Assembly: GCF_013318015.2 (NCBI RefSeq)
Contig: NZ_CP115842.1
Coordinates: 682,001-746,000 of the forward strand
Direction of reading: 5' to 3'
Length of the DNA: 64,000 bases
Source: Agrobacterium tumefaciens
GTDB lineage: Bacteria > Pseudomonadota > Alphaproteobacteria > Rhizobiales > Rhizobiaceae
The position numbers and the translations under genes are program-made. The notes beneath the pieces were generated by a model. That model was not told the DNA's origin. It ran no database searches and saw only the letters and a program-made list of their open reading frames with translations. This document shows positions 35,843-43,965 of the stretch, one piece after another. Numbering within the stretch: position 1 is the first letter of the stretch; every line of letters begins with the position of its first letter.

Positions 35843-37012
35843 TCAGAGCCTCAGGCCAGCCTCCTTCATCAAGGGCAGAATGCGCTCAGCGAAATATTCG
35901 AGATCTTCGCGGAAATCGTAGAAATTCAGCTGCACGCCATCGATGCCAGCCTTTTTCAAGCCGACAAGCTGCTCGACCACCTGCTCCGGCGAGCCGATGA
36001 TTTCGATATTGCCGCCGAGATTGCGCCCCTGCTTTTGGCGTGCATCGCCGCGACCCCGCCAGGCATGGGCGTCGCTGTCGTAATTGTTGGTCGCAAAGGC
36101 ACGGGTGCCGGGCTGCGGTTTTCCCGCCTCGATGGCGTCGGCATAGGCGATCGCTTGCCTCTCCGTATCGCGGCTGACGATGATCGGATTGATGAGCGTC
36201 TTCACATGACGGCCATAGGCCCTGGCGCGGTTCTTGATGGTGGCGATATGATCGGGAAGCGTTTCCAGCGCGCTATCGATATGCGCGCCGCCGGGCGAGG
36301 TAACGAAAACCAGATCGGAATGGCGGGCGGCGAAATCGATACCGGCCGGCGAGCCGGTCGCCGTCACCAGCGGCGGGCGGCCAAAGGCGGGCTTTGGCGT
36401 TATCCAGCCGTTGTTGATGGCCCAGGGGTTAAGCTTGCCCTCGTAGGAGAAGTTTTCGGTTTCTCCCCACAGGCGATGCAGCACATCGAACAACTCGCCC
36501 GCCATGTCGTAGCGCTTGTCATGGTCGATCCGCTGCCAGCCGAACATTTCATGCTCGATGGCGCGGTGGCCGGTGACGATGTTGATGCCCCATCGTCCCC
36601 TGGCGATATGATCCAGCGTTGCGCCATATTTCGCGATATGAAGCGGATGCAGGGGACCGTAAAGCACATGGATGGTGGAGATTAGAAGAATACTCTTCGT
36701 GACCGCCGCCATGGCGCCGAGTGCGATGAAACTGTCGAGCGAGGATTCTCCGTCATAACCGCCCTTGGGCAGCCATTGCGTGCGGCTGAACGCGATTTCG
36801 AAACCAAGCTCCTCCGCGCGCTTCACCAGCTCCGCATTGTAGTCGAAGGTCCAGCTATTGCTGGTTGGCAGGCTGGAGAAGTTGATGTCCTGCAGATTGA
36901 GGAACAGCCCCAGCATCAGTGGCTGCTTCACCGCGCGGCTGAGCGGGCTGTCTTCGAAATCAGTGGGGCTTTTCAGTTCGGGACCTTCAGCCAGTGAAAC
37001 AGTCAGCGCCAT
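35843..37012 (-). CDS. LLM-class FMN-dependent monooxygenase, RutA/SfnG-like
   Basis: A 389-residue protein. HGRWGINIVTG-like ARGRWGINIVTGHRAIEHEMFGWQRIDHDKRYDMAGELFDVLHRLWGE and the C-terminal GIDGVQLNFYDFREDLEYFAERILPLM resemble RutA and dimethylsulfone monooxygenase SfnG more than SsuD or DszA. It uses FMNH2 and O2 and would cleave a C-S or C-N bond. GGAGG precedes the start, which overlaps the end of the NmrA-like gene by ten bases. With a DszB-like enzyme in the same operon, a sulfone or sulfoxide substrate is plausible. Confidence 0.88.
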   Translation of the reverse strand: MALTVSLAEGPELKSPTDFEDSPLSRAVKQPLMLGLFLNLQDINFSSLPTSNSWTFDYNAELVKRAEELGFEIAFSRTQWLPKGGYDGESSLDSFIALGAMAAVTKSILLISTIHVLYGPLHPLHIAKYGATLDHIARGRWGINIVTGHRAIEHEMFGWQRIDHDKRYDMAGELFDVLHRLWGETENFSYEGKLNPWAINNGWITPKPAFGRPPLVTATGSPAGIDFAARHSDLVFVTSPGGAHIDSALETLPDHIATIKNRARAYGRHVKTLINPIIVSRDTERQAIAYADAIEAGKPQPGTRAFATNNYDSDAHAWRGRGDARQKQGRNLGGNIEIIGSPEQVVEQLVGLKKAGIDGVQLNFYDFREDLEYFAERILPLMKEAGLRL

Positions 37013-37899
37013 GTCTTTTCTCCCTCGGAATGATTACTCTGCGGGGTGGTCGCTGCCAGCCGGGCGCGCAAATAGGCCTCCACGCTGCGGGGCTGCCGAC
37101 CGGTAATCCGCTCGATGTTGTCGTTGACGGGGGCCGCGAGGCCCTCGCGGATGAGTTGGCCAAATTCACCAATCGCCGTCTGTTCGAACGCTCCGATATG
37201 CGGCGGAAAAACGGAAGCGGAATGATGCGATATCCCCACGGGGCGATGCAGGATACGGGCCGCGATGCGGGCGATTTCCAGTGCCGTCAAGGCTTCACCG
37301 CCGGTTAGCACCAAGGCGCCGGAAACAGACGTGCTCGCAGTCAAGGCGTGAACCGCCACATCGGCTATATCGTCGGCATCAATGAAGGAAACGGCCGCAT
37401 CGCCGAAACGGGCGGGCACATCCTCCCCCTGGCGTAGTGCTGCGACGACGGGTTCCAGCGCCACCTGCATCCAGGCATTCGGCCGCAGCACCGTATGCGC
37501 AATGCCGCTCCCGGCCAGATGTTTTTCGACCTCGGCATGGGCGGCACCCGAGATGGAGCGTGCGGCATTGGCGATGGTCCAGTCGGAGCCGGATATTTTC
37601 ACGATCCGCGATACGCTGGCGGAGAGAGCGGCATCGATGACCGCTTTCTGGTCCGCCGCCAGCGTTTCACCGATTGGGGAAAGCAGGAACACCGTGTCTG
37701 TTGCGCGTGAGGCCTCTTTCAGGCTGGCGGGATCGGAGAAATTACCCTCCGAAATATCCACCCTGTCGCCCCAAAGCTTGAGCGCGTCCTCACCCCGCCG
37801 GGTCAGCACCCTAACCTTCGCCTCTTTCTGCAAAAGGCGGCTGACGACGCGTTGGCCGAGCTTGCCGGTTGCACCCGTTACAAGAATGGTTGCTGTCAT
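37003..37899 (-). CDS. NmrA/SDR-type NAD(P)-binding protein
   Basis: A 298-residue atypical short-chain dehydrogenase. The Rossmann motif ILVTGATGKLGQRVV is at residues 4-18; then VRVLTRRGEDAL, TDTVFLLSPIGE and a C-terminal NIERITGRQPRSVEAYLR. It resembles NmrA-like or quinone reductase (QOR2) proteins and lacks an obvious YxxxK pair. It lies between the DszB-like gene (seven-base gap) and the RutA/SfnG-like gene. It may supply reduced cofactor or reduce a product; this is not established. Confidence 0.85.
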   Translation of the reverse strand: MTATILVTGATGKLGQRVVSRLLQKEAKVRVLTRRGEDALKLWGDRVDISEGNFSDPASLKEASRATDTVFLLSPIGETLAADQKAVIDAALSASVSRIVKISGSDWTIANAARSISGAAHAEVEKHLAGSGIAHTVLRPNAWMQVALEPVVAALRQGEDVPARFGDAAVSFIDADDIADVAVHALTASTSVSGALVLTGGEALTALEIARIAARILHRPVGISHHSASVFPPHIGAFEQTAIGEFGQLIREGLAAPVNDNIERITGRQPRSVEAYLRARLAATTPQSNHSEGEKTWR

Positions 37900-37906
37900 G
37901 ACGCCC

Positions 37907-38962
37907 TCACTTCGCCGCAGCCTGTTGCAGTAAAGAAAGGGCGCGCGGATCGGCCCAGTCGTTCACATCGAAATCGTCAGGGATGAATTTCCATTCCAGC
38001 AGGAAATCCTTGAAGTGGCTGAGCGCATCCAGCTCCGCCGGATCGAGATCGAGCCTCAGGCTTCGGTACACATCCGCCCCGTTGGCGACGATAACCGCTT
38101 CCTCGCTGACGCCGATCTCGCGGGCGATGAAACGCACCGCTTCCGCCGGATTGTCATTCGCCCAGCCGGCAACCCGCTGTACCGTGGCCACGAGGTCGGC
38201 GACGAGATCGGGCCTTTCATCGGCAAAGGTGGCATCCACGGTCAAAGGACGTGGCGTGCCGTTATTGATGCGGATTTTCGGATCGGGGTGAAACCCGGTC
38301 GACACGACGACGTGCGCGCCAATGAGATTGGCGACGGTGACGCCCTCCGCTCCTTTGACAAAAAACGCATCGATCTTTCCGCGATGCAGTGCCGCGATCT
38401 CCTCCCCATAGGGCAGCCGTCGGTGCAGGCCATGGAACCTGTCGTCAGGCGGTCCGAGCAGCACCGGCTCGGTTGCGGTGAGATCGACCAGCTCGACCTC
38501 CGCCACGGAAAGGCCGGAAACGGTCAGTGCCGACACGATGCCCTTGAGCGATGTGGCGCGCTGGAAGTCGATGGTTTCGTTCGGTCGTTTCGGCAGCCCG
38601 ATGCGCCGGCCCTTCAGCTCGCCGCCCTTTGTTATACCACTGGCTGGCAGCGCTATGACCGCCTGAAACTCGTCGGTCCTGGTCAACCCCACCAGACGCG
38701 TCTGGCGTCCGCCGGATTTTGCCCAGATAGGCGGAATATTGCCGCCCTGACGGAAGGACCAGTCCAGACGGTGATCGAAATGGCTCTGGCGAATGGCCGG
38801 ATCCGCCGCATCGCGAATGGAGGACACAGTAATACCGTGGCCGGCGAAACTCTCCTCGATCCAGCCAAGCTGCACCGCGATGGAAAGCGGCGTCGGCGCC
38901 GGGCAGCGCGTGTACCAGACGGTTTCAGGGTGGGTTATCTGGCGAAGGGCCGCATCAGCCAT
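37907..38962 (-). CDS. DszB-like sulfinate desulfinase (binding-protein fold)
   Basis: A 351-residue paralogue of 18946-19977, also without a signal peptide. C20 lies in YTRCPAP, and H61 and R71 are ten residues apart in SHFDHRLDWSFRQGGNIPP, the pattern recalled for C27, H60 and R70 of DszB. TRLVGLT, LKGRRIGL and VADLVATVQRVAGWAND also fit. I infer release of sulfite from a sulfinate in the cytoplasm. First gene of a five-gene operon; GAGAGGA precedes the ATG, and AT-rich operator-like sequence lies 46-76 bases upstream. Confidence 0.82.
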   Translation of the reverse strand: MADAALRQITHPETVWYTRCPAPTPLSIAVQLGWIEESFAGHGITVSSIRDAADPAIRQSHFDHRLDWSFRQGGNIPPIWAKSGGRQTRLVGLTRTDEFQAVIALPASGITKGGELKGRRIGLPKRPNETIDFQRATSLKGIVSALTVSGLSVAEVELVDLTATEPVLLGPPDDRFHGLHRRLPYGEEIAALHRGKIDAFFVKGAEGVTVANLIGAHVVVSTGFHPDPKIRINNGTPRPLTVDATFADERPDLVADLVATVQRVAGWANDNPAEAVRFIAREIGVSEEAVIVANGADVYRSLRLDLDPAELDALSHFKDFLLEWKFIPDDFDVNDWADPRALSLLQQAAAK

Positions 38963-39321
38963 GGCGTTCGTCCTCTCAATTGCGATCTCTACGACACGCT
39001 ACACGCCATAAAATATTTTCTATAGATAAAGTGTACTATTTGAGAGGCCATTGAGGAAATTCGTTTCCATATCAGCATGGCTTCGTGCTTCCGGTAAAAT
39101 ATCCTTTCGGAAACGGCGTCATTCGCGAGCGATACTTCGGCTGAGAGCGGCACGCGATGTGAGCCTCTCCTTGGGAGCGTCGGCCATGGCTCGGAAGTTT
39201 TTCTTCTCCTGACAGCAAGGATTTTTAACTCGCGACCGGAACACCGGCTGTTACGCTTCCCCGCAATTGCGCCGGACCCGCAAGCCGGCAATCCAACAGA
39301 CCTGAAAGAAAAAGTGGCAGC
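38963..39321. other. Divergent intergenic region, DszB operon/DszA-type gene
   Basis: These 359 bases contain no supported gene. The part nearest the desulfinase carries CCATAAAATATTTTCTATAGATAAAGTGTACTATTT (39006-39041). The remainder to 39321 shows nothing distinctive. Confidence 0.5.
39008..39038. promoter_or_regulatory. AT-rich operator candidate with degenerate TAGTCNACTA
   Basis: Bases 39010-39033 match 16425-16448 at 20 of 24 positions. They run into AAGTGTACTA (39029-39038), an 8/10 match to the TAGTCTACTA site at 41890. It lies about 46-76 bases upstream of the DszB-like start and could also serve the DszA-type gene on the other strand. Confidence 0.5.
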
Positions 39322-40629
39322 ATGAGCACGAACAAACGCCGGCTCAATCTCAATGTCGGCATCAATACCACCGGATACCTCGCCAATGCCTGGAAATACA
39401 GAAGCGGAGACCGGCACGATATCAACGATATCGGCTATTACCGGCGACTGACGGAACTGGCTCACAAAGGCCGGTTCGACGCCGTTTTCCTTTCGGATCA
39501 CCCGGCATTGCTGACCGACCCGACAAGCCGGCCATTTCACACCATCGATCCGCTCATCCTTTCCACATCGCTTGCCGCACAGGTGCCGGACATCGGGTTC
39601 GTGGCGACCGTGTCCTCCACCTATAACTCGCCCTATAATTTTGCGAGACGAACGCAATCCATCGATATCGTCACGGGCGGTCGGCTGATCGTGAACATCG
39701 TCTCCTCCTTCAATCCGAACGTCGCCGCCAATTTCGGCAACGACCCGCTGCCGCCGCGCAATGAGCGATATGCCAAGGCCACGGAATTTCTCGATGTCGC
39801 GAAAAAGCTCTGGTCGAGCTGGGATCCGCGCCGCGAAGGCGAGATATCGGAAGACCGCTTCTGGGATGCGGCGACGGCCGAGACCATCGATCACGAGGGG
39901 CAATATTTTCATGTCAAAGGCCCGCTCAACGTCCCTCGTGGACCGCAGGGGCACCCCGTCATCGCCCAGGCGGGCGCTTCCGAGGGCGGCATCGATCTGG
40001 CGGCACGTCATGGCGAGATTATCTATTGCAACATATTGTCCCGTCCCGCCGGCCAGGCCTTTGGCAAAAAGGTCCGTGACCGCGCAGTGTCTTTCGGCCG
40101 CGATCCCTCCGGCATCCGCATCGTTCCCGGCCTCGTCGTCATTCTCGGCGAGACGCGCGAGGAAGCGCTGCGCAAACACGAACTCTACAGCGGAACCGGC
40201 TCGGAAGACGGTCTTCTGGCACGCTTCGCCAAGGAAAACGGTATCGATCCCCGCGATTTCGATCCCGATGCGAAACTGGATGGCGAGCGCTTCATTCCCG
40301 ACCAGAACCGGCAATGGGCTGTCGGCATGGGGCTTGGCCTTTCCGAACTGCTGACCCATGAAAAGCTCACCGCCCGCGAGGCCGTGCGGCGCTCGGAGGG
40401 GCATCACCGGCTGCTGCTCGGCACAGCGGAAGAGGTGGCGGACGGCATCATCGATCTCTGGCAGGACGGAACGGTTGACGGCTACACATTGCAGCCGCCC
40501 CGTGCCCCTGACGATATCGCCGAATTCGTCGAACAAGTCGTGCCGGTGCTGCAAGACCGCGGCGTTTATCCGCGCGAATACGAAGGCACGACCATACGCG
40601 AGAGATACGACCTGCCTCAACCAAACTGA
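39322..40629 (+). CDS. NtaA/SnaA/DszA-type LLM FMN-dependent monooxygenase
   Basis: A 435-residue protein with N-terminal RRLNLNVGINTTGYLANAWKYRSGDRHDI, TVSSTYNSPYNFARRTQSIDIVTGGRLIVNIVSSFNPNVAANFG, NVPRGPQGHPVIAQAGASEGGIDLAARHGEIIYCN and C-terminal VVPVLQDRGVYPREYEGTTIRERYDLP. It is the third DszA-type gene in the island and is transcribed divergently from the second DszB operon. It needs FMNH2 from a separate reductase. The ribosome site is weak (GTGGCAGC), but the family start fits. Confidence 0.92.
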   Translation: MSTNKRRLNLNVGINTTGYLANAWKYRSGDRHDINDIGYYRRLTELAHKGRFDAVFLSDHPALLTDPTSRPFHTIDPLILSTSLAAQVPDIGFVATVSSTYNSPYNFARRTQSIDIVTGGRLIVNIVSSFNPNVAANFGNDPLPPRNERYAKATEFLDVAKKLWSSWDPRREGEISEDRFWDAATAETIDHEGQYFHVKGPLNVPRGPQGHPVIAQAGASEGGIDLAARHGEIIYCNILSRPAGQAFGKKVRDRAVSFGRDPSGIRIVPGLVVILGETREEALRKHELYSGTGSEDGLLARFAKENGIDPRDFDPDAKLDGERFIPDQNRQWAVGMGLGLSELLTHEKLTAREAVRRSEGHHRLLLGTAEEVADGIIDLWQDGTVDGYTLQPPRAPDDIAEFVEQVVPVLQDRGVYPREYEGTTIRERYDLPQPN

Positions 40630-40645
40630 CGCTGTTCGCCTCGTT

Positions 40646-40676
40646 CGCCATTCCCACGCTCGGCGCAGGAATGGCG
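40646..40676. terminator. Hairpin between convergent monooxygenase genes
   Basis: Nine-base arms CGCCATTCC (40646-40654) and GGAATGGCG (40668-40676) lie between the stops at 40629 and 40691. There is no U-run. Confidence 0.5.
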
Positions 40677-40690
40677 ACGTTGTGAACGCA

Positions 40691-41719
40691 CTATTGAGCT
40701 GTTGCCACTTTCAAAACCGGCCTTTCGCCGGAAAGCTGCGGCAGCACAGATGCGAAATCCGTCACGATCTGGCGATAATCTTCCGGCTGGAATTCATAGG
40801 GCAGTTCCAGACGGAATTCCGAGACAAACGGCAGAACGGGGTCGCGCGACAGCTTCTCCAGAATTTCATCCGTCGTCCCGACAATATCAGGCAGAAAAAG
40901 CGTGCGGCGCGCACCATGCGGCGTATGCGTGCGCTTGTCGCGCTCGGCCGCAAACTCCGCATAACGGCGGCGTGTCGAAGGGCTGGCACTGTCCGTCGGT
41001 AAAATCACGCGGCCAAGGGCGACGCGCGGCTGGCGCTCATGCGCCCATTCCTGCCGGAACCGGGCAACGAGGGCCGCCTGCGCCGTCAGAAAATCATCGG
41101 TATTTTCACCGCTGACGATATTGCCGGTCAGCAGATTGAATCCCGCCTTCCCCGCCCAGCGAGCGGAATTCTGCGATCCGCCGCCATACCACAGCCGGTC
41201 GGTCAACCCCTTGGCGAAGGGCCGAAGGCGCGGCACCTGCGCGCCCGCTGCATTGCCCGCCTCCGTTTCGCTGGACAGCGGTTCTGATCTCAAGGCCCTG
41301 GCGAGCTTCTCGGCGCGGGCATGGCTGTAATCCGCATCGGGCGCCGTATCGACATAATCCGAAATCAGATGGGCGAAGGGCGGCGCGCCGACAGAGACGC
41401 CGACATTCAACCGTCCGTGTGACAGCACATCCACGGTGGCGAGATCTTCCGCCAGCCTGAAAGGGTTTTCATAACCCAGTTGAATGACGGCGGTGCCGAG
41501 GCCAATCCGCTTGGTGCGCTGCGACGCCGCCGCGAGAAAGGTGGCGGCCGAGGACACGCCGCGTTCCAGATGGCGCTGGCGGACCCAGGCGCTATCATAA
41601 CCCAGCGCCTCGCCGGCTTCGAAAAGCTGCAGAGTTTCCTCCAGCCCCTGCGCAGGATCATCATCGTGATAGTTGCCGGGAACCAGAAAAGCAAAATGCG
41701 AGATATGGGAAATAGGCAT
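40691..41719 (-). CDS. LLM-class flavin-dependent oxidoreductase (luciferase-like)
   Basis: A 342-residue bacterial luciferase-like protein: HFAFLVPGNYHDDDPAQGLEETLQLFEAGEALGYDSAWVRQRH, RIGLGTAVIQLGYENPFRLAEDLATVDVLSHGRLNVGVSVGAPP and WYGGGSQNSARWAGKAGFNLLTGN. The start could be 41719 or 41728; neither has a strong ribosome site, and GGATG fits 41719 slightly better. The substrate is unknown. It is transcribed alone, with a TAGTCTACTA element in its promoter region. Confidence 0.88.
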   Translation of the reverse strand: MPISHISHFAFLVPGNYHDDDPAQGLEETLQLFEAGEALGYDSAWVRQRHLERGVSSAATFLAAASQRTKRIGLGTAVIQLGYENPFRLAEDLATVDVLSHGRLNVGVSVGAPPFAHLISDYVDTAPDADYSHARAEKLARALRSEPLSSETEAGNAAGAQVPRLRPFAKGLTDRLWYGGGSQNSARWAGKAGFNLLTGNIVSGENTDDFLTAQAALVARFRQEWAHERQPRVALGRVILPTDSASPSTRRRYAEFAAERDKRTHTPHGARRTLFLPDIVGTTDEILEKLSRDPVLPFVSEFRLELPYEFQPEDYRQIVTDFASVLPQLSGERPVLKVATAQ

Positions 41720-41889
41720 GGTGTGCATCCGGGAATGTTTGTTGAGGCATGATGAAGCTCAGACAGCGCAGGTGCGGCCATCATCCTGTACCGCGCATAC
41801 CCAAGCAGAATGCACGATGACCGGCATCGCTGGCGCGGCATGGTCTTTTATAGTCCCGGCGATTTTTGAAAGATCGTTGCGCGATTCAG

Positions 41890-41910
41890 TAGTCTACTAA
41901 AATTATAGAT
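41890..41910 (-). promoter_or_regulatory. TAGTCTACTA element with AT-rich flank
   Basis: TAGTCTACTA (41890-41899) followed by AAATTATAGAT. Read on the minus strand this is TATAATTTTAGTAGACTA, similar in layout to TATATAAAATCAGTAGACAA before the operon at 11371. Confidence 0.5.
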
Positions 41911-42023
41911 TAATCCTCAAGGAGCGGTCGCTTTGTCCCCTCTCCATCCTTTTAAATACGCCGACGTATCGAGCGCCGCGCGAATGCCCTTGATTTTCCT
42001 CCCCAACATGTAATACAGATTAT

Positions 42024-42056
42024 CATACATGTTGACAAATAATGCATACATGTATG
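42024..42056 (+). promoter_or_regulatory. Promoter with CATACATG repeats (GntR-type operator candidate)
   Basis: CATACATG occurs at 42024-42031 and 42045-42052, 21 bases (two helical turns) apart. The second is part of a perfect 12-base palindrome CATACATGTATG (42045-42056). TTGACA at 42032-42037 lies between them and TATGAC follows, so the operator overlaps the promoter, as expected for repression. Confidence 0.55.
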
Positions 42057-42104
42057 ACATTGCAGCCATCACGAACGCTGCGATACCTGCATGAGGGAGG
42101 AATT

Positions 42105-43253
42105 ATGATCATCACCGACGTCGAGGTCCGTGTTTTCCGCACGACGACCCGTCGGCACTCGGACAGTGCCGGTCACGCACATCCGGGTCCGGCGCATCAG
42201 GTGGAACAGGCCATGCTGACCATCCGCACGGAAGACGGGCAAGAAGGCCATTCCTTCACAGCGCCGGAAATCGTTCGCCCGCATGTCATCGAAAAATTCG
42301 TCAAGAAGGTGCTGATCGGCGAGGATTATCGCGACCGGGAACGCCTTTGGCAGGACCTTGCTCACTGGCAACGCGGCTCGGCGGCGCAGCTGACGGACCG
42401 CACGCTGGCGGTGGTGGACTGCGCGCTCTGGGACCTTGCCGGTCGCAGCCTCGGACAACCTGTATACAAGTTGATCGGCGGTTATCGCGACAAGGTGCTC
42501 GCCTATGGCTCGATCATGTGCGGGGACGAGCTGGAAGGCGGCCTAGCAACGCCTGAAGACTACGGCCGGTTTGCCGAAACGCTGGTGAAGCGCGGTTACA
42601 AGGGCATCAAGCTTCACACCTGGATGCCGCCCGTCAGCTGGGCGCCGGATGTGAAGATGGACCTCAAGGCCTGCGCGGCCGTGCGCGAAGCGGTCGGGCC
42701 CGATATCCGCCTGATGATCGACGCCTTTCACTGGTATTCCCGCACCGATGCGCTGGCATTGGGACGTGGCCTTGAAAAGCTCGGCTTCGACTGGATCGAA
42801 GAGCCGATGGATGAGCAGTCGCTCTCCTCCTACAAGTGGCTCGCCGACAATCTCGATATTCCCGTCGTCGGCCCGGAAAGTGCTGCTGGCAAGCACTGGC
42901 ACCGCGCAGAATGGATCAAGGCCGGCGCCTGCGATATTCTTCGCACCGGCGTCAACGACGTCGGCGGCATCACGCCGGCGCTCAAGACCATGCATCTGGC
43001 CGAAGCCTTCGGCATGGAATGCGAGGTGCATGGCAATACGGCCATGAACCTGCATGTGGTCGCCGCCACCAAGAATTGCCGCTGGTACGAGCGCGGCCTC
43101 CTGCATCCCTTCCTCGAATATGATGACGGCCACGACTATCTGAAGTCTTTGTCCGACCCAATGGACCGCGATGGGTTCGTTCACGTTCCCGACCGACCGG
43201 GCCTTGGCGAGGATATCGATTTCGATTTCATCGACAACAACCGGGTGAGATAA
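42105..43253 (+). CDS. Mandelate racemase/muconate lactonizing enzyme family protein
   Basis: A 382-residue enolase-superfamily enzyme. Metal ligands are D206 (IDAFHWY), E232 (IEEPMDE) and E258 (GPESAAG). Catalytic candidates are K169 and H171 (GIKLH) and the D285/H309 pair (NDVGG, EVHGN), a mandelate racemase-subgroup layout. These enzymes abstract a proton next to a carboxylate and often dehydrate or isomerise sugar acids. GGGAGGAA precedes the ATG at 42105. It is followed five bases on by an SGNH esterase and then a Dpp-type binding protein, so the substrate may be released from an ester. The exact acid is unknown. Confidence 0.9.
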   Translation: MIITDVEVRVFRTTTRRHSDSAGHAHPGPAHQVEQAMLTIRTEDGQEGHSFTAPEIVRPHVIEKFVKKVLIGEDYRDRERLWQDLAHWQRGSAAQLTDRTLAVVDCALWDLAGRSLGQPVYKLIGGYRDKVLAYGSIMCGDELEGGLATPEDYGRFAETLVKRGYKGIKLHTWMPPVSWAPDVKMDLKACAAVREAVGPDIRLMIDAFHWYSRTDALALGRGLEKLGFDWIEEPMDEQSLSSYKWLADNLDIPVVGPESAAGKHWHRAEWIKAGACDILRTGVNDVGGITPALKTMHLAEAFGMECEVHGNTAMNLHVVAATKNCRWYERGLLHPFLEYDDGHDYLKSLSDPMDRDGFVHVPDRPGLGEDIDFDFIDNNRVR

Positions 43254-43257
43254 GGCT

Positions 43258-43887
43258 ATGAAAACCGTGCTCGCCTTTGGAGACAGCCTCACCTGGGGCG
43301 CAGACCCGGCAACGGGTCTCCGCCACCGGCCTGAGCATCGCTGGCCGGAGGTGCTGGAGGCAAAGCTTTCCGGAATGGCGAAGGTTCATGCCGAAGGACT
43401 TGGCGGACGCACCACCTGTTATGACGACCATGCCGGCCCGGCCTGCCGCAATGGCGCACGGGCGCTTGAAGTCGCGCTTTCGTGCCACATGCCGCTTGAT
43501 CTCGTCATCGTCATGCTCGGCACCAACGACATCAAGCCGGTGAATGGCGGTCGCGCGGAAGCCGCCGTTTCGGGCATGCGGCGGCTGGCGCAAATCGTCG
43601 AGACCTTCATCTACAAGCCGCGAGATGCAGTGCCTAAGCTTCTGATCGTCGCGCCACCGCCCTGCGTCGCGGGCCCCGCCGGAGAACCGGCGGGCGGCCG
43701 CGATATCGGACAATCACTACGGCTTGCGCCGCTCTATCACAAACTCGCCGCCGAACTTGGGCATCACTTCTTTGATGCCGGATCGGTCGCCAGCGCCTCG
43801 CCAGTGGATGGCGTGCATCTGGAAGCGCTGGCAACGGCCGCAATCGGCCGGGCGCTCGCCGCTCCGGTCAGAGACATTCTTGGCTGA
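43258..43887 (+). CDS. SGNH/GDSL hydrolase (arylesterase-like)
   Basis: A 209-residue esterase. The nucleophile S10 is in FGDSLTWG; the oxyanion glycine block is EGLGGRTT, then LGTNDIKP, and DGVHLE carries the Asp/His pair. It resembles the Agrobacterium radiobacter arylesterase/acyltransferase. It has no signal peptide, so it acts in the cytoplasm. It is tightly coupled to the enolase-family gene upstream, with a spacing of five bases. Confidence 0.9.
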   Translation: MKTVLAFGDSLTWGADPATGLRHRPEHRWPEVLEAKLSGMAKVHAEGLGGRTTCYDDHAGPACRNGARALEVALSCHMPLDLVIVMLGTNDIKPVNGGRAEAAVSGMRRLAQIVETFIYKPRDAVPKLLIVAPPPCVAGPAGEPAGGRDIGQSLRLAPLYHKLAAELGHHFFDAGSVASASPVDGVHLEALATAAIGRALAAPVRDILG

Positions 43888-43965
43888 TCACACGAAGCCT
43901 GTGGAGGAACAGGCGCGCGGATCGAAACGTGGAAGGCCGTATGAACCGGCCGTATGGGAGGAAAA

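Larger units (their letters stand above)
41720..42104. other. Divergent intergenic region, luciferase-like/enolase genes
   Basis: These 385 bases hold no gene. They contain two separate regulatory patches: the sulfur-island TAGTCTACTA (41890-41899) with ATTATAG beside it, and repeated CATACATG sequences (42024-42056) close to the enolase-family gene. This marks the boundary of the sulfur island. Confidence 0.5.

Noticed and set aside
38989..40620. A 543-codon open frame on the minus strand
   Set aside because: It is antisense to the DszA-type gene at 39322-40629, and its tail runs through the AT-rich promoter region; no family features.
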